In this document: positions 1-14,175 of the stretch, piece by piece | Layout of the letters: the number at the start of each line of letters is the position of its first letter | Position numbering within the stretch: position 1 is the stretch's first letter | Source of the DNA: Littorina saxatilis | Lineage: Eukaryota > Mollusca > Gastropoda > Littorinimorpha > Littorinidae | NCBI RefSeq assembly: GCF_037325665.1 | Contig: NC_090248.1 | Span: 12,781,765-12,845,764 of the forward strand | Length of the DNA: 64,000 nucleotides | Reading direction: 5' to 3' | Position numbers and translations under genes: made by a program | The notes under the pieces: generated by a model | Told to the model about the DNA's origin: nothing | Databases searched by the model: none | The model's input: the letters and a program-made list of their open reading frames with translations, nothing else

Positions 1-223
1 GTTTGGGTACTCTTTTTTGGGGGGGTCACCCTGTACATGAGAAACCACAACACTTTTGCTAGCATTAAGCCTAACTCTGGAAGACGGCATACCAGCTTTA
101 GAATGAATGTGCAGATACAATGTACGATTAAAAACAGCTTCAGGCCAAATCACAAACTACGTCTCAGCAGGTCCGCTAAAAGAAACATGACCAGCTGGTA
201 TTATTTTGTCCTGTTCATTGAAT

Positions 224-715
224 TCAAAACCCTGTTAACAACCCTTTCCTGGTACTGGAATTCTCACCGGTCTGTGTGGCAAACTCTCGGTCATACAGAT
301 GGTCCCGTGGCTGGCTCGGCTGCCTGTTCTGACTGGGGGTTAGTGTCCGGTTCTCCATGTACGGTTCATGAACCGGCGGCTGCGTGGATCTCTCCTGGTG
401 ACGGCCCGGGCCACCACCGGCATTGTACATGGATCCTGCGCCGCGAGGAGAGTTGTAGGCGTAGTTGTCGCGAGGGGACGGCTGAAGGCCAGGGACGGAC
501 GATGGGTCCACTCCAGCGTTGTGCAGTCTGGGGGTTATGGCTGAACAAGGAAGAGAGATAGAGAAAGGAGTGTTACATATTGATTGATTGATTGATGGAC
601 TTGTTGAAATTTTGCACTCGGAGTGAACATAAGACTTGCCTTTTGTTATAGTGGACGGAGTGAACATAAGACTTGCCTTTTGTTATAGTGGAATAAGTGA
701 GAAAGAGAGAGAGAC

Positions 716-778
<63 letters not shown>

Positions 779-850
779 AAGAGAGTGAAAGAGACCAGAG
801 AGAGAGAGAGAAAGAAAGAGAGAGAGAGAGAGAAAGAGAGAGTGAAAGCA

Positions 851-911
<61 letters not shown>

Positions 912-940
912 AGAGTGAAAGAGACCAGAGAGAGAGAGAG

Positions 941-1001
<61 letters not shown>

Positions 1002-1020
1002 TAGAGAAAGAGAGAGTGAA

Positions 1021-1091
<71 letters not shown>

Positions 1092-1220
1092 AAGAATGTT
1101 ACTAATTGATTGATCAATTGATTTATTGACTAATTGACTAATACTGATAGTTTTCACTTGGACACAGATTTACATTTTCCCATGGCAGAATAAGTGGAAC
1201 GAACGACCAAAACAACGTTT

Positions 1221-1254
<34 letters not shown>

Positions 1255-4200
1255 TATATATGAGATACAGAGAAAACTGTTACAGAAATTAATTGTTAAA
1301 TAGTTTTCGTTTAAATAAAGTATGCTTAACCTGTGTAATCAACTAAGAAGGCTGACACTTAAAATAAAATGATTCACACTATCTCAGCTCAAAACGACAG
1401 TCTAAATTAAGAGATTGTTCATACCTTTTTTTTAATTTGTTATTATCCTACATGTTAACTTAATTATCTGAAGGGTTCCTTCGTTTATAAGAAGTGCAGA
1501 AAAATGTATTGTTAATGTCCGTTAAGAGATAAATCAAATGTGTGTGTGTGTCAGCAGATGGATGACCTGTCCTATGAAAACTAGTCCGTAGAATGTCTGT
1601 GACAGAAGGCAGCAACAGTCTGTGTATGTGGAAATAGTGTGGGTGGAGGTTGAGGTGGGGCTCATGGATCTTTCTTTATTTGGTGTTTAACGTCGTTTTC
1701 AACCACGAAGGTTATATCGCGACGGGGAAAGGGGGGAGATGGGATAGAGCCACTTGTCAATCGTTTCTTGTTCACAAAAGCACTAATCAAAAAATTGCTC
1801 CAGGGGCTTGCAACGTAGTACAATATATGACCTTACTGGGAGAATGCAAGTTTCCAGTACAAAGGACTTAACATTTCTTACATACTGCTTGACTAAAATC
1901 TTTACAAACATTGACTACATTCTATACAAGAAACACTTAACAAGGGTAAAAGGAGAAACAGAATCGGTTAGTCGCCTCTTACGACATGCTGGGGAGCATC
2001 GGGTAAATTCTTCCCCCTAACCCGCGGGGGGTGGCTCATGGATGAAGACAGTTACAATTGACTATATTGAGTGGAAGGAGAAGGGAGGGGAGGGGGGGGG
2101 GGGGGTGGTGCGTGAAGGGCCAGAAGTTAAAACTAATTGTTTGAATAAAACAGAACAAGCAAACATGAATCGGTAATCACCATCTTCTTTGTACTCTCTT
2201 ACCTGCAAAGGAATTCTTCTAAACCTTGGAGTGTTTCTTGTTAGTAAATAATCCACATGCAAAATGAACTTTATTATAAGCATGTATACACTTTAAAAGT
2301 AGAATGCTGGGGATATTAATGTTTCAAGATGATACAGAAAAGCAGTAGAATTATGGTCCTCATATGAAAAGTTGGTTAGGTAGTACGCTAGGTTGTGCAG
2401 AGATGTGATGATTTCTGTGTATATATATATATGTCTTTGTTTGTTTTGTTTTTATTTTGTTTTTTTTGTTTTGTTTTTTCTTTGACTGTTTTATTATTTG
2501 ACTGTATTATTATTAAGCAGGTAGTACGTTCATAATGTCCTCATTGTTTGCTTGTGTTGTCCTTGTAAAAAATAAATAAGTGTAAAATAAAAAATTTTAA
2601 AAATAAAAAAAATAAAAGCTGAGTCACTCCAACATTTCTTCAGCTAACAATTAAACTGGAAGATTGATGTGGTTTTACCCATTGTTTTTCAATACAAATA
2701 AGGATTAATTGGTGTATCAGATTACCAACAAAGTTAGTACATGTCTTGTATCAGTAAATATCCAGGTGTTAAACCTACTGTCATTACAAAAACAAAGCAA
2801 CACCAAGGTTAGTGAACAGCTGGGAAATGCAGGTGCTACTGGATAGTATTTTACCCCATGTTTCCTCCCAATATATAGAACGCAGTGATAAACGTGAGCA
2901 AACAAAGATTTCCCAGCTCTGAAATCTGAGCACATTAGTTATTGTAGGATATGAAAACATTTCTCTCAATGCATGTAGCAGATGGCTGCTTAAAGTACAC
3001 GCCGGTAAACGCTGTACGCCACAAAAAAACACTGTGTTGTACGGCAGCATTCTGTATAGTCCCAACGTCAACCAGGTTTCGAGTGGAAATTTAGGTGTGT
3101 ATCTCCCAAACAAATTAATACTGCGTCATAATTATCGAAGCCAGGGATGGTTTTTGGGTCTCTGTGGATTCACGATTGCATGGGATCGATGATCAATTGG
3201 TAGCGGTTTGAATTTGAAGGCTTCTGTTTTCAATTTGTACCGGTATTAATTACTTTTGGGATATACACACCTTTTGCACTCAAAACCTTGTCGACTTCAT
3301 GACTTCAGAATACTGCCAGTGTGATTTTGTGGCCTATAGCTTACCCCGGCGTGAAGTTAAACCAAACAATTAAATGCCATGCAATGTTTCAACACCCCAA
3401 CAAACTGATCAAAAGCCTTGTTAATAAAGACAATGTGCAAGTTAAGCCAGGGAACAAACTTGGAATGTTTTGAGAAGTGGGGGATCCCGGATCCATGCAT
3501 ACTGTGAAGGCAGCACATCACCAATTAGGACAAAAGCATCTTCCTTCGCATGTCTCTTTTCAGATCGACACAATAAGGGGGGGGGGTAGCTCAGTTGCTA
3601 GAGCACTGGACCTGTCTTCTTCTTCTTCTGCGTTCGTGGGCTGAAACTCCCATGTACACTCGTGTTTTTTGCACGAGTGGAAGTTTACGTGTATGACCGT
3701 TTTTTACCCCGCCATTTAGGCAGCCATACGTCGTTTTCGGAGGAAGCATGCTGGGTATTTTCGTGTTTCTATAACCCACCGAACTCTGACATGGATTACA
3801 GGATCTTTTTCGTGCGCACTTGGTCTTGTGCTTGCGTGTACACACGGGGGTGTTCGGACACCGAGGAGAGTCTGCACACAAAGTTGACTCTGAGAAATAA
3901 ATCTCTCGTCGAACGTGGGGACGAACTCACGCTGACAGCGGTTAACTGGATACAAATCCAGCGCGCTACCGACTGAGCCACATCCCCGCCCGCACTGGAC
4001 CTGTGATCCACAGGTCATGGGATCGAATTGGGGCCAGGACAGACTTTGGTCAACTTTATGTGCAGACCCAGAGATGGTATCCATGTCCCATCCCTGTGTC
4101 ACCAAAGTGGTATGTAAAAGATCTCCATCATCAAGAGCAGGTGGCTGTTTACACCTTAACACAAACACACTTGTGTAGCCGGCCCAAATCTGGAAGAAAA

Positions 4201-5470
4201 CGACCTGAGTTTCCAAGCGATTGGGCAATTAAATAATGAAAATGAACAAATAAAATATCAGAGGTAAAACAGGGGACATCAGCATCATTAAGGACAAAGG
4301 CATGGTTGGGAGCAAACATCCTCAGGGCTTGCAGTACAGGAGAAAAGGGGTTTGAAAGGCTGGGAAATTAGTGAGAACTGCAACTGTAAAGGGAGGCAAC
4401 TGTGTAACACCGTGAGTCTGGAACCTGTGCAAGCATTAGCCACATTTTAAAGTCACTCAGAAAACCCACTCCTTGCTGCACAAATTCTACCTCCATAGAC
4501 AGACTGTGCGACCGTCTGTCTGGATGTTGAAATCCTGCCTATGTATGGGGCTGGATCTACAGAAAGCAAGGGCACAGATTTGTATACATATATGCAGCAC
4601 TAGAATGAATACCCGCTTCGCCGGGTACCCGGCTTCGCCGGAAAGAAGTAGAGCCGAATGATACCCGGCTTTGCCGGGAAAAAGTAGAGCCGAATACCCG
4701 GCTTCGCTGGGAAGAAGTAGAGGAATACCCGGCTTTGCCGGGATGAAAGCGTTGTGGACAGTGACCTTCTAAAAATAGTAACGGGAATATCCGGCTTCGC
4801 CGGAATGAAAGCGTTGTGGACAGTGACCTTCTAAAAATAGTAACGGGAATATGGATTGACGCCACACGAAGGAAGGGAGATAAACGCAAAACACTGGAGA
4901 AGATAAGGAAGAGTTACTGGTAATGGATCTTCTTCTTCTTCTGCGTTCGTGGGCTGAAACTCCCACGTGCACTCTCGTGTTTTTTGCACGAGTGGAATTT
5001 TACGTGTATGACCGTTTTTTACCCCGCCATTTAGGCAGCCATACGCCGTTTTCGGAGGAAGCATGCTGGGTATTTTCGTGTTTCTATAACCCACCGAACT
5101 CTGACATGGATTACAGGATCTTTTTCGTGCGCACTGGGTCTTGTGCTTGCGTGTACACACGGGGGTGTTCGGACACCGAGGAGAGTCTGCACACAAAGTT
5201 GACTCTGAGAAATAAATCTCTCGCCGAACGTGTGGACGAACTCACGCTGACAGCGGCCAACTGGATACAAATCCAGCGCGCTACCGACTGAGCTACATCC
5301 CCGCCCGGAATGGATCTGGGAAGATGAACAGAAAAACAAAAATCGGTTCAGCGCTGCGGGCTGAGAGCACGTGTTGAAAATTCTCATCGACCAGGTTGTG
5401 TCCGGGGTCTACCTGAATATGCCCACCAAATTTGAAGCAGATCCATCGAGAACTTTGGCCGTGCATCGCG

Positions 5471-5509
<39 letters not shown>

Positions 5510-8500
5510 GTCGTATATATATATAGATGTAGGTTCCGCCATAGTCACACCTGTCCCCCAACTGCTTTTGCAACTACGTTGTTTAACATAGGAGGGATGT
5601 TAGTAGTAGGCTACAACTTACTTTTATCTAAAATAAAAACTTGTTGCCTTCAACAGAATCTTCAAAATGGCTGTATGCATACTTTCACCCTGAAATTGTT
5701 ATCTCAAGTCTAAGCCTACCATTCTTGTAGGTGAGTGTAAAGCAAACAAATTCAAACTAGAATATCAAGTCAAAAAGTTAAACAAATAAACAAAGAAATA
5801 CATGCATTTTTTCTGCTTAGACAAAATCATACAAACCCATGGTTGTTGTTTCTTTTAGACAAAAGACAAAACATGATGTTAGAGGACATTTTTTCCCCAT
5901 GCAGTTTTAAGGGTTTGATACAAAAAAAAATTTAAAAAAGGAAAACCATGCACCATTGAGTAAAGGCAAAAATAAATAGCAGCATGCAAGTCAGAACCAA
6001 AACAAAACGAAATAAATTCCCAATCTCTTACAGTGAAAAAAAACACCGATTTTTTTCTCAGAAATGTGTGTAGACCATAGGCTACGTTGCTTTGGAATTT
6101 TGTTTGACAATAAAAATCCCACATAAAAGTGACAGCTATAGGGCTACTACAGTGCAAGGAGCATGCAGTAAATCAAATACAACACACAACAAACACACAC
6201 AAATTGAACGACAAAAATACTGGTGAATGTAAAAAGACTACTGACCTTCGTAGTGTGCCTTCAGGCCGGACACGTCATGACCAGCTTTTTGAAGTGTGTT
6301 CAGACGTTTGATCATCCGTTCCTCTTGTGCACGCCCCTGTTCTGCGTCCATCATGGACTTCAGATGCTCCACCTGGCGTTGTCGGGCCTCCTGATGAACG
6401 CAAGATTTTTTGTTGAAAATCAAACACACACATACAGTAATACAGTTCAGAGAAATCCTGCTTGCTGCCGCACGGGCAGAAAAAATGTTCCCTCTTTATC
6501 TTCACCACGCTGGCAGCAAAACCCCTCAAGCGGAGGTGTTTTCAGACAGGCCAGGCACAGGTTGAATAATATATAAATAACTTTTTACAGAGGACATTTC
6601 AACACCACAAACCTTTGGCATTCTAGCATTGATAAGCATTCAGGCTAACAATCCTGCTTGGAATCTTTTTGATCAAAGAAACAATGGCAGACACACTTCC
6701 AGAGTATGTTTGCTACAGATGGGATACCCATAAGCACTGATTATTTCATGTGGAGGGCATGATCCCGTAAGAACTAATTATTGTATTTTTATCACCTCAT
6801 GCTGTCTAGCATGTCACAAGTTCTTTTAAATGTTCATCTTGCCAAAATAAAGAACACTATTTGCCTAACAAAAGTTAAACATAGTGTCTTGCACCGGGAG
6901 CCAAACACTGCAAACCCTGTTCACCATATTAACAGTGATCCTCAATCCATTTTCACGTCATTTTCAATACTTTATTGTGCCGCGTTGGGAAATTAGGGTT
7001 GCTTTCTCTCAATCAATCAATCAATCAATCAATGAGTCTTATATCGCGCATATTCCGTGGGTACAGTTCTAGGCGCTCTGCAGTGATGCCGTGTGAGATG
7101 AAATTTTATACGGCCAGTAGATTGCAGCCATTTCGGCGCATATTTACCTTTCACGGCCTATTATTCCAAGTCACACGGGTATAGGTAGACAATTATTAAC
7201 TGTGCCTAAGCAATTTTGCCAGGAAAGACCCTTTTGTCAATCGTGGGATCTTTAACGTGCACACCCAATGTAGTGTACACGGGGGGAGGTTCGGACACCG
7301 AAGAGAGTCTGCACACAAAGTTGACTCTGTGAAATAAATTTCCGCCGAACCTGGGATCGAACTCACGCTGACAGCGGCCAACTGAATACAAATCCAGCGC
7401 GCTACCAACTGAGCTATATCCCCGCCCTATATCCCTCTCAGTGGAAAGCTGGCAGTAACAGAGTCGCCCTACCCCATGTGTGTGCGTGTTTAGGTGTCAT
7501 CGGCCACCTGCACGTCTGGCAGAATGACCAAGGTCTTTCACGTGCCACAGTGGTGACACAGGGTGAGACCTGGATAACATCTCAGAGCTTGCACATAAAG
7601 TTGACCTGTGTCGAGCCCGGCCATGATTCGAACCCATGACCTGCAGATTACAAGTCCATGGAGTGCTCTACCCACTGAGCTACTGGACCCCCGCCTTACA
7701 ACATCACTGGGAAAAGTACAGCTCCAGGAGCCTGAAGCCAGACAACACACACAGCTCTCACCTCCTTCTGTTTGGTCTTGTTTTCTTCAACCACAAGCTG
7801 AGTCTGTAAGGCGTCTCTCTCTGTCTTGAACTTTTTCTCCTCCTCTATCTCGTCCTTCCATCTTCTTTCTCGCTCCTCCCGTTTTATCTTCGCCTTCTCT
7901 TCAATCTGTGCCTTGATCGCTTCCTAAAGAAAAGAACCATTTTAGTTTTCATAAAATACTAGTAGCTGAAAACTTATTGCATTGACCATGCAAAACTCAA
8001 AAGTAGCCAACACTCAATCAGCATTATTTGTGACAAACAAAAGAATCCCAAAGAACGATTAATGAAATTGAATTCAAAACATGGTCAATGTTGAACATTA
8101 AATCTTCTATTCATTAGTTGATCTTCATTTTGGAACATCAGCAGACTGTTTCAGATTTCACGCTTGAAACAGTTCTTGAACCACAAGTGCATCTCAAATA
8201 AATGTAGCTTGCTCTTATTTGCATTGTCAATGGACATCTCATTCTTGCATCTAGAATTGATATCCAACCATTTTGTTACAAACATGCATCAAATATTTTA
8301 AAACAAGCAGGTGGAGTAACAAACAAGTCGCGTGAAGCGATATAAAAACATTAAGTCAATCTGTAGGCATCAGACAAAAAGATCAACATCAAAAACCAGT
8401 CATCGCCAAGACTACAACAGATAGTCTTGGCTACATTTCCCGAAGACCGAGACGGGTCACGTTCGTTTCTGTGAAGCATGCGAACATTATACTCGACATA

Positions 8501-11500
8501 TTTTTTTTAATTCTGAGCGCGTTTTTCAATTAAACATAACATTTCTATATATTTTTTAATTCAGGAAAAGACGAGGAATACAATGCAATGATTTTTTAAT
8601 CTGTAAGTGAAAAATCGTTTTTAATGACAACCTTAATGAGCAAACTAATTAACTAATTTGTAAGCTTCCAAGCTAAAATGCAATCCCAAAGTCTGGACTG
8701 AGTCAAAGATTGCTTGACCAAAATTTCAATCAATTTGGTTGAACAATGAGGGAGTGACAGTGCCGCCTCAACTATCACTAAAAGATGGATATGACGTCAT
8801 CAAAGACATTTATCGAAAAATGAAAATAACGTCTGGGGATATCATACCCAGGAACTCTCATGTCAAGTTTCATGAAGATCGGTTCAGTGGTTTTGTCTGA
8901 ATCGCTCTACACATACACACATAGATACGCCATGACCCTCGTCTCGATTCCCCGTCTATGTTAAAACATTTAGTAAAAACTTGACTAAATGTAAAAATGA
9001 AGCGTTTTTCTATGCATTGTGCTTAGTTACAGAGCGAGTACCTGATATTCCAGGTGTTTCCGTCGCTTGTCCTCCTGCTCTCGCCTTGTGACATTATCCA
9101 TGTGTATGTTCTGACCTCTCAGGTGAGTCCTGTCACAGTCAAAACCATCCCATGTATACAAACAAAGCATTTCAATTTAGAATTGTACGCTACAGCGTAA
9201 TTCTGGAAACCAAGTGCCTGAAGCACAAGAATCACCAGCAAACAGGATTGAGATTTTAGCTATTATTCAATAGCCCCATAAAAACTGCCAAGGGTACACT
9301 TAGCTTCCCAAGAGCATACAAGGTGACAACCGCAGCCAGACCCCATCACAAACAGCTACTCAACATCTCACTGGTGTGCTGTCTTCAGCTACTACAAATA
9401 GTTCATGCTTTGGCGAGGAAACAACTCCATCAATGCAGAGCAACTGCCTGTGACAAGGGGGACTACTGTGTCACCCTGTCACATCTCTCTCTCTCTCTGT
9501 TCTGCTACATGGTACAGAGACAATAATACAGTGGTCGCCGCTTAATAAAGCCACTTCTGGACCGACGAAAAATGGCTTTAATAAGCGGCGGATTTATTAA
9601 CCGGCGGTCCAGGAATACGTCATTTTTTAAAAGAAAAGAAATCTTCTCTTTTGTTTACGTCACTCAGTAATTTCTTTCGTCATTTACACTTGTTTGAATC
9701 TAAACAAAACTTCACGAAGGATGTTAAACTTTTGTTTTAATCATGTACATGTACGTGTACTTTGATCACTTCGGTACATCAATAATTTCACTGTCACCGC
9801 CACGAATCATTACTCGGCAGAGAAGAACGATTTTATGAGTGTTTGTTTGTTGGTCGTCTTCCACATCAGTTCTCTCACTGAGTCTGCGAATGGTTCAAAT
9901 TCTTCCATGCTGTAACCACGACTTTCCAGACCAGATCGAAGGCGGGTCATTATTTGCCTCATCTCTGGGTTTGAAGGCGGTGGGGGTGGCATCTCTTCAT
10001 CAAAGCTACACAATTTATGAACTCAACACGTGCGGTTTTTATTGACTGACATTCTTTTCTGAACTCGGTTACTTTGTGATACGCGTGAGCGTGGACATAA
10101 ATAGGCCTATGACTTGAGCGATTACAAGAACAAGATAATGTGAGTTTTAGTCACAAACTACGTGATTTCTCTGAGAAAACTGGCTTTAATAAGCGGCGGG
10201 TTGGGTTTATTAACCGGCTTTTTCTAATACATAAGATATAGTGATAAATCCGGACCGTCTGAAATCGGCTTTTATAAGCGGCTGGCTCTATTAACCGCGG
10301 TTCTATTAAGCGGCGTCCACTGTACAAACAAATATTAATAAGGCCACACAAAAAAAATAGTCTGTTTACGGTATCCCGACCGACCCTATTTTTTCGCGCG
10401 ACCCTAGACTTTTTGGGGGCATTTGGGGGGAGAAAAAAATTTAAAAAATTTAAAAAATAAAAAAATAAAAAAGTTTGTGTTTTTTGGCAAAATAACTTAA
10501 AAATATGGGTTTTTTGAGAAAAAAAGAAAAAATTTAAAAAATAAAAATCCCGACCTACCGACCCTATTTTTTTTGCCTATGTTACCGTAAACAGACTATT
10601 TTTTTTTGGGGGGGGGGGGGGGGGGGGGGGGAAATGCTGCAACACAAACACATATTTGTTGATAAAAAAATTGCTCCAAACACGGTGAGAAACTAATACG
10701 AATCACAACAACTCACTTGGATTCATCCATAGAATTAGTAACTTCAGGCTGCGGCGCGCTATTAATACGGTTATGGTCGCTGTAAGCGCTGGGCGCTGGT
10801 TGGTAGGGGGCAGGGGGGTTGCGAGGGCTGAGTCCGGCAGCCGCTGTGGTGCGAGGATCTTGTTTGCTGAAGCGGTCAGCCCAGGTGTCCTCCAACCCTC
10901 GCTGCTTGTTCTTGAGTTGCATGCGAGCGTCTCGCTGCTCTTCCCGCTGTTTGTCTGAAATGCGTTGGTACTGTCAGTGATAGTGTGTCCATATATCTCA
11001 CTTACTTCTTGAGAAAGTAATGGCTTTAACAAATATCATTTACTTACAGAATGGGATAAAAGATGCTCTCCGAGCAGAAACTCTGACAGAGCTATACAGA
11101 CTACAGTGAGACTGACCTAAGAGATGTGTTGAGTGTCACTAAGATATTCAATTGACTCCAAAGTTCACAAGCATGGACTTTGTGTGCAAAATGTTTCCAA
11201 AAGTGAAATAGAACCAGACTTGACACATCTCATAATTATATTTTTTGACATTTTTTGTGTTCATTTTTTTTCTTGATGCCGTTATGGAAGTTTTTCACTG
11301 GAGCGTCACCATCTACATCGGTTGTACATTTGAATTAAAAAAATTAGTTCACTCACTGAGGTCTTCCAGCCAAAGGCGCTTTTCTTCGGCCTGTCTCTGC
11401 TCTATCCTGTCAAGATTTGGCGCAGCGTCCTGTACAACACAACACATCTATCCTTCCCAGTTTCATTGTTTGATTTCATAAAACAAAATACAGTCTTTCC

Positions 11501-14117
11501 TTGAACAAAACAAGCAGCCTCTTACAAGCGAATCACCCTTAGTCTCCACCAGTAAGAATCTAACAAAATCTGATAAAAAAAAAGAGAAAAAGAATACCAG
11601 CTCCATGTGACACTGAACATCTTGAAAAAGCCTTTGAGTAAAAGACAGGGATATAATGGTTTGTGCATAAAATGGAAACTGCAAGTAAAGGAAACCAGTT
11701 ACGTCATTTTGCATTTTCATTACTTTATAGCCCCCATCACTGAAAAATGAGGGTCGCTTCCTCCCAGTGGAAAGCTAGCAGCAACAGAGCAGCTCCCCAG
11801 TCATTTCGGATGCCTCATGTACGCCAAACATTACATTTCACCAGTAATACAGGCCAAATATTCTCACAACATAGCATATACCCGGTCTCAACCAATGCCC
11901 AGCAAATATAATTCTTCCAAAACCAATAAAAGAGATGACACAGACCAGTTTGTGATGCCTTGCAAAACATTCTGCCTGCATTTTGTAAGCAAGGTGTAAG
12001 CACTCTGGCCTTCTCGCAATAAAACCATTTGTGAATGTAGCCCAAGAAAAACTTACCCCAATAGCCATGGAGGTTCTCATGGCAGCAGGGGGAAGTCCTC
12101 TATCCTCCCTTTCACTCATCCTTGACGAGCCCACGGGTCTGCAAGAACAAGAGGCACAACGTAGAATCGCTCAAAGGAAACAAAAACGAGACAAACATCC
12201 ATTACAGTGGTCCCCTCCACCCCACCCTCCTTTTTATAGACCCTGCTTTGCCTAACTTTCTGTTCACAACCTCTGTACATTTACCCCCAGTTAAAGACTC
12301 CCTCCGTTTTAAGATCTGATATTCTCAGGTGTTTTTTGTGGGTTTTTGTGTGTGTGGTTTTATTGAGCAGGGGGGGGGGGGGGGGGGGGGTGGGGCTCCA
12401 CAGTGCACAATCAATGCTCTTTTCTGCCATTTAAAAACAGCAACAATAAAACTGAACTACATGCTTGATGCTGGTAGGGTACATTAACCCCTTCACTGCC
12501 CACCCCGTATGTAATACGTGGTCATTTTCGGTTTGCCCTACGCCCATAACCGTATCTCATACGTGGGATTTGTGTCAACAACATTTCAGGACATTTCTGA
12601 AAACTAAATGGGAGGTAACCACTGTCCAAGTACTTGTAGGGGTTCTATACACAGTTCTTTCCCATAGACCATTCGGATAATGCTGTTATACTGTGGCAGT
12701 GAAGGGGTTAATGAAGTACTCGACACTACTTCTGTAGTAGCTAGATTATCCAGGAAATTCCATGCAAAACAGTAACAATATTCAACAAACTCGGAACCTA
12801 AGTTTTTACGGGAGTGTAGTCATGCAGGGTGAGACAATAGGTGTCACATTTACACAGGAAATGGTCACGAGGGAGGTCACCTCCAGACTTATGAAAACTG
12901 CGTTTGTAACGACTCTCTGTAAGGTCTCTCTCCAAACCCCTTATCCCCCACTCACCTGTCATCATAGGCATTGTTGGAAGCGTAGGGTGGTGGTGCTTGC
13001 TGCTGCAGAGAACGGGACTGTGCTGGGGGAGCCGGTTGTCTGGACCCTTCAGCCACAAAGCGGTCAGCCCAAGTATCGTCCACTCCTTCACGCTGCTTTT
13101 GCTTCTCTCGTTGCTTCTGCAGCCGTTTCTCTTCTCTTTGAAGATCTGTGAAAAGAGTGGACACAATCTAAGTGATCTTTCTTTGTTGTGAGGGTATTAA
13201 CAATATAGAAACTCGCACTGTCAAGATTTATCAATGAAGCTTAACTTTTCCTCAGCTTTTCTCCCTGCTAAATATGCAATGGAAACAACAAGTGCAAACA
13301 CATGCAACTGGGACAGCAACAAAACAATATTATTTTGAATCAGAAAGAGAGAAGGGAAAAAAATATGTGATTTATCTCGATTTGCAAAGCACAAATAATA
13401 CAACAAAACACAATCCCATTTTCTTCAGCCATAATGCACTTTGCCAAAAGTAAAATGCTCAAACGGACACAAAGGTGTGCATGCATACACACACAGAGAC
13501 ACACACACACAAACGTATATGAGACAGTGACAAAAGGTCAGGTGTCATGTCTACTGTCCCGAATGACACACGATTGCTGACATTTCACCATTGCTAAAAG
13601 AATAAACATATAAGAAATAGGTAGAACATGAATGTGAAAACTGACTTTGATTGTTGATCAGTATGTTCTATACCACTAACAAATAATCTACTTACACACC
13701 TTACACATAGCTGTTTGGCAAATGTATGTTGCATGGGACACACTGACATGAAAGTGGAAGATGTTTTCCCTCTAGAGAAACTACATATCAAGTTACAATT
13801 TTTGTGCTCTTCCATTCCAGTTGGCAATCAATTGTTAACGCATGTTATTAGAAAAAATAGAACGAAAACAGATTAGATAGAATGAAAAATGTACTGGTGA
13901 TGTCATTTGGGACATACTGACATGAAAACGTCACCTTTTGTCATTGTCTCACACACACAGAGGGAGTAGCAGTCACATGTACACACACACACAAACGTAC
14001 ACACACAGAGGGAGTAGCAGTCACATGTACACACACACACAAACGTACACACACAGAGGGAGTAGCAGTCACATGTACACACACACAAACATACACACAC
14101 ACAAACATACACATACG

Positions 14118-14175
<58 letters not shown>

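Noticed and set aside
573-1157. Long Ser/Leu-rich open frames over the GA repeat
   Set aside because: Pure microsatellite translation with no start context, splice signals or complexity.
7626-7693. tRNA-like sequence on the minus strand
   Set aside because: Head of a tRNA-derived SINE; body follows without a terminator.
10609-10631. Poly-G tract as a G-quadruplex regulator
   Set aside because: It is an intronic homopolymer next to a MITE; nothing ties it to regulation, and homopolymer length is unreliable in assemblies.
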